DNA from: Scatophagus argus
Taxonomy: Eukaryota; Chordata; Actinopteri; Scatophagidae
Reading direction: 5' to 3'
NCBI RefSeq assembly: GCF_020382885.2
Contig: NC_058513.1
Coordinates: forward strand, 3,921,408 to 3,985,407
DNA length: 64,000 bases
Position numbers and translations under genes: made by a program. Shown one piece after another: positions 1 to 12,400 of the stretch; the first letter of the stretch is position 1; the number at the start of each line of letters is the position of its first letter. The notes under the pieces are model-generated. The model was not told the DNA's origin. It saw only the letters and a program-made list of their open reading frames with translations, and searched no databases.

Positions 1-470
1 AGCTTACTTGCTTTGTAAAATGTTTTAACATCTAAAATTTGAAAAGAACATAAAACAGTTAACAAGACAAAGTCCTATTTATAATTTGACAAAAGAATCT
101 ACTTGCTAACTTTCAGCCGCATGTCATGGTCTTCATCAGAGGATGGAATTCTGCTCTGTTGTCATGGTGATGGACAGTAGTCATTAGCATAAACAAGTGT
201 GACACTTAAGTTGTGTGACCCAAGTAATTTGACCAAAAACAAAAAAAAAAAAAAAAAAAGATAACTCAATTTTGATTCAAACTTTATTTTGAGGTTTCGG
301 CCGCATCTCCTGGATTCAGTTAGTGGATGGAGTTAGCCACAAATCCCAATGAATTAATTCTTAATTAATCTTCAACCACAATTTCTACATTGCATAAAAC
401 AGAAATGATTATTCTATAAAGACTCTGCAAGTTAAAGCAGAACTAACTAATCAAAGTCCTGTTTATCCAG
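1..470 (+). other. Intron upstream of the first visible itgb4 exon
   Basis: No coding exon is visible. It holds an A-run (about 240-259) and two similar short stretches (about 115-150 and 296-335, both containing a GCCGCAT core followed by a GGATGG) that look like a decayed direct repeat. Confidence 0.5.
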
Positions 471-3400
471 ACCTTTAATGGCCCTCGCTGTGACCTGTAC
501 GAGAACATACTTGCCCATGGCTGCAGTGCCGCAGCTGTAATTACGACTGAGAGCAGTATGATGATAGAGGAAGTAAGTCTTCATCACCCTCACTTATCCT
601 CCAGTCGTTCAAGACATTATTAAGTATTAAATTCATGTTGTTGTCTCAAATCAAAAAGCATGAAATCTTAACTTTATTGTAAATCTTAACTTTTTTCCTG
701 CTCAGAAGCATCAAATCAACATGAAACTTCAGCAGTCTCAAGTGTCTCCACAGCAGGTAAGCATGACCTTTCTACCAGGAGAGGAGAAGCTGATTGATGT
801 GGAGGTGTTTGCTCCAACCAAAGGCCCTCTGGACCTTTATATTCTTATGGACTTCTCGAACTCCATGGCTGACGATTTGGACAACCTGAAGAGGATGGGC
901 CAGGAACTTGGTGGGCATCTTTGTATTGGCAGTGTGTCGTGGTACCTGTCAAGTGAGTTCTTAGTACTGATGACAAATGTGTTTCCTGTAGCTTCATTGG
1001 TGGAGAGGCTGTCAAATGACTACACCATTGGGTTTGGGAAGTTTGTGGACAAAGTCATCGAGCCCCAGACTGACATGAGACCCTCCAAGTAAGAGAGAAA
1101 AATGTGACAGAAGAAAGTTAAGCACATAGAGTAGTGTTATGTAAATGTACATGCCATTTCCTGTTTCTCTCTCATCTTTTGTCCCTCCTCCTTCCATCTT
1201 CTCAGACTTTCTCAGCCATGGCCCAACAGCGACCCTCCGTTCTCTTTTCAAAACGTCATCACGCTGACCAACGACACGAATTTCTTCAACCGTGAGCTCC
1301 AGAAAGAGAGAATATCTGGCAACCTGGATGCTCCTGAAGGGGGTTTTGATGCCATATTGCAGGCTGCAGTTTGTGGGGTTAGTAGGAATCCTAAATACAA
1401 AACAAATGTTGCTTTCACAGTTTATATGCCAGCTCCAAAAATTTCACACATACCTTTCTCCAAAAAAAAACCCCAAAAAAACAAAAACCTTATTGATAAA
1501 AACTTGTGTTTAAAGTCAGACCACATAACTTTTAAAAGTTAAAATAAACCAGTTTTCCTGTTTAATGAATGTACTTTTGCTCATTTCAGTTACTGTTACA
1601 ATATCTCTTAGCACATCACAGATAAATATTTTAATGCTTTGATCAAAAGTAGGAAGAAACTGAAGAAGGAAGAAGTTGTTTCTTGGCTGTGATCCGCTAT
1701 AATTCTGCTCAGCTCTGTGGAGCTTTTTAGCATTTTTTTCTCTTGTTCACTCCCTTAGTGTTTTCAACTGCAGGAGGTAGATTTCAGCAAAAAAGGTGTT
1801 TGGCCAAAACAGTGCTAAAAGCTGAGTGAATATTAGATTTACATTGATGGGGTGAACACAAACATGACTCTGTATGAATAATGTTCCTCTGTGTGTTAAA
1901 ATGTGATCTGTGCCATGTTCACAGATTGCTTCTATCTCCGAGAGACCAAATAATTATTTATGGCAGTTTTAATAATCTTAGGGGTGAAGAGAAATTTAAT
2001 AGAAATAATTGTAATTGCCGCTTGTTGCTGTAATAGCTGCAACATGTCATCTTTTAACTTATCATTTTAGTATCCTTATTACTACTAACCATTGTATCTG
2101 CTCCCATTTGATTTGAACTGTTGCTCTAGGATAAGATTGGCTGGCGCGCACACAGCACACATCTGCTGGTTTTCTCCACTGAGTCAGCCTTTCACTACGA
2201 AAGTGACGGCGCCAACGTGCTGTCAGGCATCCTGAAGCGCAACGACGAACGCTGTCACCTGGACGCAGCGGGCAAATACACAGAGGATGTAAATCAAGAT
2301 TATCCTTCAATACCGACACTGGTCCGTCTGCTGGGCAAACACAACATCATTCCTATCTTCGCGGTTACCGACCACTCCTACACGTACTACAAGGTTGGTG
2401 GTTGGTTTGTATTTCAGCCGTCAAGTTGTAGGTCAGAGCCGAGGTCATGGATTTATTTTTTGTATGATGTGTGCTTTGCTATGTAGAAACTCCAAGAGTA
2501 TTTCCCCATTGCTGAGGTTGGACTGCTGCAAGAGGACTCATCCAATATCCTGCAAGTCATGGAGACTGCCTTCGAGGTAAAATGCCACCTTTTCTGACTG
2601 GTGTTAGACTGTCTTTTCATGGCTCTTTGCTGCCACTTTGCAGACAATTGAGTCAGGTGGCTGTGCAAGGGTCTGTTTGCCAATGTTCCCGTATGTCTTT
2701 CCAGAGTATCCGTTCGAGGATGAGCATCCGTGCAGAGGACAGACCCAAGGCTTTTGAAGCACAGTTCTTGTCCACCAGTGGAAGCATTGCCAAATACGGG
2801 GATTTTGATTTCAAGCCTGGAGCCATAGTAAGAATACAAACAAGATGAAAACAACAATTTAGTTGTAAATCAGATCATAAACACATTTAGTTGGAGTCAG
2901 GAAGTCCACTATTGTCCCAACTTGTTTGTCTAACCATGTCAGTGCTAAGACTCACACGACTAAATGCTTAGTGTGCACACACATGCTTCAACTTTGTCTG
3001 TGTGTTTCCTCCAGGGCAAGTTTAAGATGCGACTCAAAGCTCTGCAAATGATTGATGAGAAGCCTGTCTGTCAGATGGATCCAAATGAAAAAGAGGGGAC
3101 AATGAGAGTCAAACCTACAACTTTTAATGCTGCCGTCAATGTTAAGGCTTCGGTTTTGTGTTCAACCTGCAACTGTGAGAAGGTAAATACACAGATTAAC
3201 ACTGAAGCACACACAAAGACGAGATGAAGTTATTTGTTCATACTCATATATCGTTGATTCATCCCAGTGTCTCTTTTATCGGTCCTCTAGAATCCCATCG
3301 TTAAAGCAGCCAGATGCCACGGTAACGGAGACCTGGTGTGTGGAAAGTGTCAGTGCTATGATGGCTGGTGAGACTTTAATACTTCATTTTTACAAAAAAA

Positions 3401-6400
3401 CATTCATCCATATTTCTGCCTTAGTTATTGCACTTCTGTTAAGTCACTGACCGTTTAACGCCTCTATGTTTATAATGTCTATGGTTTTCTCTTTGTTTTT
3501 TCTCCTTCAGGCTAAGTACATTCTGTAACTGCTCAGCAAGTCGTTCAGCTCTGGTCTCCAGTCAGTGTATAGGACCTGGTATGACGGAGCCTTGTTCAGG
3601 TCGGGGTGACTGTCTGGAGTGTGGAACCTGTGTCTGCTACAACCCGGATCAGTTTGAAGGACCCTACTGTCAGTATGACAAGACCCAGTGTCAAAGATAT
3701 GGAGGCTTCCTCTGCAACGGTATGACAGTTTGTCACTGTTGAACTGGTGATCAGGGTTGTATATATTTTGTGATGCCACTATCAGCACCTAATAAACTAG
3801 ATCCATTCCCTACGTTCACATAGTGTGCAACTGAAACTACCATACAGTTCCAAATTTGGAAGCAGCTGCCACAGAAGCTGGATATTTTTGACATGCTTTT
3901 AGGCTGTAGAAGCTAGAAAACGGAACACAAAGCAGTACAATGATTCACCCAGACTGACAAGTGAAAGGACAGAAAGAGACAAAGAGTTAGATAAGAATAT
4001 AAGTCATTGGTAAAGTAAACTGTAAGCTTAGCTTCAAAATGTGTGCAAATTTAAAGAGGAAAGGTCCCTATTTCAGTGTCAGGTGTACAATAATGTCTCT
4101 AACAAGCTGAGAGTTAGTCTAGTGTTCCAACAACGAGTCTCAGCTGAACATACTGTGCAGTGACAAATCACTGTCACCATCGTTTCTCCCCAGAAACACA
4201 CACACCCACACAACACACACACAAATCACTAACCACAGTGATAAAACAGTTACATCTCATTCTTTTTTCTCTCATCTATCAGACCGTGGCTCTTGCATTA
4301 TGGGTCAGTGTGTGTGTACGGAGGGCTGGCAGGGCAGTGCCTGTGAGTGTCCCAACAGCAACCAGACCTGTCTGGACAGCAAGGGCGTGAGTAAATCCAA
4401 CCATTTTTATTTGTGGATGAGGTTACCATGTCACCTTATGTGTCAGCTGGTTCCTGACCGTGTCTTTGTCTGTACCAGGGGATCTGCAACGGGCGAGGTA
4501 AATGTGTGTGCGGCCGCTGTGAGTGTCAAAACTCTGGTATCGAGATGACTTCAACCTGTGAGCCAAACTTCCAGGTGTGTGTGGATGTAATCTATTAATG
4601 ACAAGATTTATGCCTCAGTGTTTGTCCAGGAGGTTGTGTATCAAAAAGTAAAACTAACCTTGAAGAAACCATGACTGCTTATAGTCATGTTTGAAACATG
4701 AGGCAGTGGTGTGCTTTAGCCTCTTGTGGCTGAAATGGGGATTACAAAAACAAATATGAAGAAGAAAGGTTCCAGACAAGAAAAAAAGCTCACTCGCGGA
4801 AACCTCCACAGATGACAAAAACATATGTCTTTGTCCTTTTTAGTCCCAGTTGGGTGTGTGTGAGGCTACGAGGAGTTGTGCCCAATGTCAGGCCTGGAAG
4901 ACAGGAGAGAAGAAAGAGGAAGCGGAATGTGCGAAGTGCCCCTTCAAAATTAAGATGGTGGATGAACTCAAAGAATGTAAGAAAATAAAAGGAACAACAT
5001 GACTGATTTGCTTTTTATTGAATGCCACTGGCACTGTAGTTCTAACGCCTACAAACACTTAATAGATAAACGTACAGTAGTTTATATGTGCCTGTTTGTA
5101 TTTGTTTTCAGCTGAGAAGGTGCTTGATTCGTGCAGTTTCCGTGATGAAGATGACGACTGTACGTACTCCTACACTGTCGAAAACCCTAAAGATCCAACA
5201 GTTAAAGACTTGGAGGTTGAGGTGCTCAACAAAAAAGGTGCGCTGCATGTTGGATTTTTTTTATTACACATGTGCTCTCGTTTCAGCAACTGATGCACCA
5301 TTTATTAAAAGAAATCTTCTCTGAAATGAACTTTAGGGCTCAAAGTAGACATTATATGTTATATACAGCTTGAAAGACCTTTCTCGTTCAAGCTTCTTAC
5401 CATGAAAACACAATTTTCTCTTAGAGGTAGAACAATTTTGCTTATTTCAAATGAGAGATTTCCATTTTCATTTTGTCTCTGTTCTTGTCAGGGGTTTGAT
5501 TTGAGTGAAGGTCAGTTGGAAAAAGCAATGTCATTCTGGAGGGTCCTTGAAGCCTGCACTAGTTGCCCCCTTTGCATAGTTAGTCATATGGCTAAGGAAA
5601 AGTGTGTATGGAAACTGTTTTTGGAGGTCACTGTTTTAAATTTTTGAAAAGTATGAACACCACAACCATATTCCATTCACCTCCGCTGCATTGTGCTGAA
5701 GGCATAAGTCTTAAAACCTCAACAGCTAAAACCAAAATTGTTTGCATGGATAGACACCACTAAAGTTTATCAACTGCTCGCTGTCTGAAAGCATCTAACC
5801 GGACGCCAGCACAATGGCTTTAGAACAGGAACGAGCTGTTATCTTTATTCCATATAAATCTATGATTGGTGTGTTTTTAACTTCATCTACTTGTTATCAC
5901 GGACCTTTAGATTGTCCCCCTGCCAGCCTCCTGTGGTTGCTCCCGCTCCTCTTGTTCCTGTTGTTACTGCTGGCACTTCTACTGCTCTGCTGTTGGAAAT
6001 ACTGTGCCTGCTGCAAAACCTGCTGCCAGGTAGAGACACTCACATTCACACCTATAAATCATCAATATTTTTAAGTCTCAGTTGCAGTAATGCTTTTGTC
6101 ATCTCTTGACTCAGAGCTGCCTTGCCTTGCTGCCTTGCTGTAGGAGAGGTAAGGCATTTGTTATATCACACGTAACAGTCTTACTTTAAATCCTTTATCC
6201 TCTGACCTGGTAACATGTGGAATATCAGAAAGTCACTTTAATTTGTATCCTCCCCAGGTCGCATGGTTGGCTTCAAGGAAAATGAGTATTTGCTCCGCCA
6301 GTCTCTGCTCACCTCAGACCATCTGGACACACCAATGGTGAGGACTGGCCCACCCAAAGGAACAGATGTGGTTCGCTGGAAGGTCGCTGATAATGTACAC

Positions 6401-9400
6401 CGAGGATCCAATCACCCCCAGGCTCTGATAAAGCCCAACCCTAAAGAGATCAGTGAGTCATCGCACATTTAGGCAACAATAAACCAATCCACTGTATGTT
6501 AAGATAACCAAATTAGTGGAATGGCAGGTATTGTATTTGAAATTTAAAAAATAGTGAGTGTTACAACTCAACTCTCAGTTTGCTGCCTGTTCATGGTTCT
6601 TCTTTCCCCTTGTAGTCCAGTTCCCTATCTCCCTCCGGCTAAACAGGCTGTTCTCTGAAAACCTATCTCGCCCCGAATCCAGAGATGCAGAACAGCTCCG
6701 CAAGGAAGTTGCTGATAATGTGAGTGTGTTTCTGTTTGTTGGTGGGCACATATATGAGTCCTTGAATCATGACTGTATCATTGAGCACTTTATTTGTTCT
6801 TGCATGCAGCTAAATGAGGTGTACAAGCAGATTCCCGGTGTCCAGAAGGTGCAAAAGACCTCATTCAGGTAAGATGTGTTCAACAACACATTCACAGTAA
6901 CTTTTTTCTCCCCAAAAAATGGAAATGAAATGTCTGCTCTCTCACTCATTAATATCTGTTTTGATTCTTGCAGAATGCAAAGAAATGCAGGAAAAAGGTA
7001 TCATTCCATTTTCTTCAAAACGATACAGTACAACCAGAGTTTACTGGCTTTTGAAGGACCCAAAGATCACACGATTAACTTCTCTGCCTTTCCTGTATTC
7101 TTCAGGCAGGACTACACCATCATGGACACCGTCCTGTCTGCTCCTCGCAGCAGCTACCATGATATCGTCAAACTCACTGAAAAAAATGTGCAGTCTGGAA
7201 ATTTGCATGATCTCAAAGTGGTGCCCGGGTACTACACTGTAGCCACAGACAGAGGTGCGTGTTAATTATTTGAGTGTGTGAACAAAATTAGAATTCAAAT
7301 GTTCAGTTTGTAGAGAAGTTAAGCTAATCACTTTTTGATCTCTGCTATGCAGCTTATATCTTTATCAGTCTTGTTCTTATTTGCTCTTCCCCTACAGAGG
7401 CTGCGGGAGCCATAGAGTTCCAAGAAGGTGTGGAGTCAGTAGATGTTCATGTGCCGCTCTTCGTCAAGGAGGAAGACGATGACAAGAAACAGCTGCAGGT
7501 GCAGGCCACGGATGTGCCCCTTGGCATTGCTGAGATCGGAAAACGCTTTGTTAACATCACAATCATCAAAGAGCATGGTGAGAAATCTCAGCATTCACAT
7601 ATTTGAAAAAACAGTTTTGGCTTTGTGTGAAGTTTTTCAATAAATGAGAATGAGATGATCAAGTTCTCCTGATGGGAAAGTGTACAATCTTCACTGTGGA
7701 TTGCTCTAATGGATTCTACCCTTCCTCTTTCCCAGCTACCAGTGTGTTTTCGTTCCTCCAGCCGGCCTACACCTACAGTAGGAATGACGGGGTGGCAAAC
7801 ATCCCAATCAGCAGAGAGATCATGGAAGATGGACGCACACAGGTCACCTACCGTACACGAGACCTAACAGCCAAGGATAAGAAGGTAAGATGATGGCTGT
7901 GTACTGATTAGTCATTACTGTAGTACTGTCCTACATTCAGCTTAGGATCCTTATCTCTACAAAACCATTTGGGGTTGTTACCTACAGTTGATGTGTGTTC
8001 TATTCTTATTGTTCATATGTTCACAAATGTACTTGTCAACATGGTTATATCTACCCTAACTGAAATGGCTTTGGCATTTGGCCAAGTGAGGGGCCTTCAG
8101 AGGACAGTTTGCAGTGACTAGTGGGTGGGTCACAGGTCTGCAGCAGAGATGTTGTCCTAACCTGTTCGATGTGTTTTAGGACTATGTGACTGTGGAAGGA
8201 GATTTGACATATGGTGCCGGGGAGACCCAAAAGACAGTTCCTGTTCGTCTGTTAGAGCTGGGCGAGAAAGATGGCCTCCTGGAAGACAAACAGGTCAAGC
8301 AGTTTGTCATGGATCTTAGTAACCCACGACAGGGCGCCAAGCTGGGTCGCTACCCGAGAACTACCATCACCATCACTGACCTACCAGGTGAAAGAGGCGT
8401 TACATCATTGTGTCTTACCCTTTCTGACAGCCAAAGCACTGATTGTTAAGGGCTTTTTTTTCTTGCTTCCCTTTGTCTAATTTTATACAGAGCCCAGTGT
8501 GATGATGTTCAAAAAGGGCACACAGAACTTCAGCACGTCTGACCCAACCTACACCATCCCTGTGGTCCGCACTCGCAATCAGGACAGCCCCGCCACAGTG
8601 AAATGGCGCACCAAGAAGGCCCAACGCTTTGAACTATCAGGCCCACTAAAGTTTGGACCTGGAGAGACAGAGAAGAACATAGTGATTGACCCCAAGTCTC
8701 ACCCTGGACCAATCCAGCCAGAGACCTTCCAGCTGGAGCTCTTTGACCCCAGTAGCAATGCTTCTATTGGAGAGAGAAAGACCACCATTGTCAGTGTCAC
8801 AGAGGGAGGTAAGACACAATGAGGAGTGTCATTTTTCACAAAAACTTGAAACTTAAGATAAGACAAAATGACTGTAAACTTAATGATTTGTAAACTTTCT
8901 GGAGTGACATTTCAGATTTTATGTAATAAGAGAAGGGCTCACTCTAAAACAGAAGTACTCTGCCTGATAAATGTTCGTTTCATTGTCTACCTTCCTTCAT
9001 TTCCTGCAGCTCCCAAATCTCCAGAGATTGCCCATATGCAGCAGAAGGGCTACATAAACCAGAAAGCCACCTCCCCTAGTGGTTACCTTCCTGCCCCAGG
9101 AAACCCTAAGGCCAAAGCAACTGGACCTAGAAGCATCCGCCTCAACTGGGACCCACCACCTGGCAACCCCATGGGGTACAAGGTACATCAAGTCTATATG
9201 AGAGGAGCTTCAGCTTGAATCAGTAACCATCATCATTTTTGATAGACACTGTATTTCTCAAATGCTCTTTCTTTTGCATTATCTCCTGTGTTTCAGGTAA
9301 AGTATTGGATCTATGGAGACCCAGAGAAAGATGCCCAGGTCTTAGATGTGAAGACCCCTCAAGCTGAATTGACCAACCTCTACCCCTACTGTGACTATGA

Positions 9401-12400
9401 GATGCGGGTGTGCGGCTACAATGCAATGGGAGATGGCTACGATACAGACATTGTTGCCTGTCAAACACTGGAGGATGGTAATTACTGAGAATTCTGTTTA
9501 CTGCTGTTGATGAACCACTCAAGAGACACCAGCAGATATAACTGCTCAAAATGATTACGAAAGTGTTACCTTGAAATAAGATAAGATAAGATAATCCTTT
9601 ATTAGTCCCATAACTGGGAAATTAGAGTGTTACAGCAGCAAACAGGATATAGAGGGTGCAAAGCATGCAAGGATAAGGGGAGGAAGAGCATTCAAAAAGA
9701 GTAAATACACAGGAAACAAGAACCTGCAGCTGTACTATCACTAATCACTAATTTCCAAAAATTACAGTTTTAAGGAATTAAACATTGGCTTAAAGTGGAC
9801 CAGCAATCCTTTGTAACACACAAAGAAATATATATATGTAATAATATAGAAATATGTGTTTTAGAATCTGTAGTCATCGTACAATTGAGAATGAGTGGAA
9901 AATATCCAATTATGTTAACTTGGATTACTTTCTTAGGTTATGTAGTCATAGGTTATTACTGCACTAAACAGGCACAGGTCATCTTTTAGCAGACTATCTT
10001 TACTTTTGTCAGTTAACTTATCTACACAACAGTGAAACCTGACAGTTACTCTGTGTCAGTATTGACGCTCAACTGTTCTCTACATAAGACTTAGTTTGTG
10101 GTGTCCAAATAAATTTAGAGAATAATAAATCACTTACTAACCACTTTGTTAAAACTAGGTTAAGTTCGAACTTACAAACAGTTCCCGTTCTGTTTCTATT
10201 CAGTGCCTGGTGAGCCGGGACGTCTGGCCTTTAATGTCATCAGTCCAACTGTCACTCAGCTCAGCTGGGCAGAACCTGCAGAGACCAATGGCAACATTAC
10301 GGCTTACGAGGTCATCTACACACCCATTGATGATGAACTGAGTAAGAAACTGGATCCAACATAAAAAGGAAATGCTTTACAAATATGTATGTTACATGGT
10401 TCTCATTGTTTCCCGATACTCTTCTCACAGAGCCAGTGGGCGCTGCAAAGAAAGTAAAGATTGACAACCCCAAGAAGCGAATGCTGTTGATTGAGAACCT
10501 CCAGAATGCCCAGACCTACCAGTACAAAGTCCGTGCCAAGAACAGCGTGGGCTGGGGCCCCTTCAGAGATGCCACCATCAACCTGGCATCCCAGCCTGCT
10601 AGACCTCTGTCCAGTAAGTCAAGGGCAAACACCTCTGGAACACTTCCAGTCGATCCATATTTCCCTGAAAAGAGACTTATTGCACTTTCTCCTGTTCCCA
10701 GTTCCCATCATTCCAGACATCCCTATTGTGGATGCAGAGGCAGGAGATGAGTATGATGGTTACCTGATGTACAGCAATGAGGTGCTGAAGTCCCCCGCAG
10801 GCTCCAAGACACCCAGCGTCTCTGGTGATGGTGGGTACCCAGAATCAAAACCACAAGCTACATATAACAGCTGACATTCGAAACTCATTGTGCTGATGCT
10901 CAGTTCTGATGCATTGTTGGCTCTTGAAAGGTGCATGTGACTGCCAGATTTCCAGAATGTGAGCTGTAATGTGGATGCAGCTATTTCAGTCCACATTATC
11001 AGTGCTTGTAGGCATCTCGCTTTGTTCTTGTAGCCAAAGTGTTTCACCCAATATTTATGCAGTGTGCTGGTGTCAGAAGGAGATGGAATGGACAGCTCTG
11101 TGAAAATGTTGGTCTGGCCTGTGCTGGAAATCACCAAACTTGTGAGAATTGTACTTAAAACCCCTGGATGAAAAGACCTCTCCTTTTTTTCTGCCTTTCT
11201 CATATTTCTGTTTTTCTGTCACATCAACATTTTTCCACAATTTAGAAGACTGATATTAAGGAAGAGCTGAAAGAGTTATTAAGCTGAGGGATGTCATCAT
11301 TCTCATGATTCTGCCTTTTTTTAAACCACTTCCATCTGCCCAGCAAATTCTCCTGCAAGCGACGCCCGAGCCATGCAGCAGCAAAATCTGCTTTCAATGC
11401 ATCCCCAGATATCTGCAACATAAGAGCTTTACGATCGCAAACCGCAGGGCCTTCCCTCATTAAATCTGCTGTCATTCTCCTGCTTTCTGCAGCCGTTTCT
11501 AGTGCTCTGTGGAAGTTAACAGAAATGTTGCTCCTCGCATCCAAGACATTTTGGATATTATGTATATATAATGTAATGTAATTTCATTTATGTGTTCACT
11601 AGCTTTTAGGTAGTAATAGTCAATAGTATAGTAAGACCAAGCAGTGATACTTCACTACAAATCTATCATTGGCCTGCTTGCTTCTTCCCTATGACCCCAA
11701 ATACAAGGCTGGAAATATGTGAAGTTGGTGGGATCCAACTTGGATCTCCGTAAGGTGTCGTGGAAAAAGCATGTGGACATCATCGCCAATCGGCTCAGCA
11801 CAGACACAGAGACGAGCTCAGATGAGGCCCCCCGCCCCAGCTTCGCCCAAACACCCCTGCCAGGTGAAGACCACTCCATCAAACCCTCAGATAGACAGAC
11901 AGGCAGCTAGCATGCCAGCTACTATGCACGGCCTGTCCAGCAAGGCAACCAGCGTTTCTCTCTGCCTTCATGATATGATCCTATCAGAAATATCAGCATT
12001 TGCCTATTCATTCAATTTCGGGCTTCAGTCCTTGTCCCCTTGCCCCCAGTTGGCGCCTACTCCATCTATCCTCCCGCCACCTGCCCAGTGAGGAGCACTG
12101 GCATCAACTCCAGTTGATGATCGGGGGGGGGCAGGCTTTTCCAGGTGCCTGTCTCTGTCTGCCTTCTCTCCATCCCACTGGGGAAATAGTGGTCTGGAGG
12201 AGGCTTGTCGGGTGTGTGTAAAAGCTTCGTTACTGTCCAGCTGTACGAAAATGATGGCTTCTTAATTAAATATGCTCTCATCTCAAGCTGTTTTTTCTTG
12301 CAGCTGTGTTTGTTTTTATCATCAGATGTGTCTCAATTATTCGTGTATAGCAGGCTGCAGGTTCTCCATAAGCAGTAAAAGCAAGCTCGTATTAGACCAG

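Noticed and set aside
10760-11203. 147-codon open frame on the minus strand in an itgb4 exon and intron
   Set aside because: No recognisable domain, it runs through a real itgb4 exon in antisense, and it has no partner exons.
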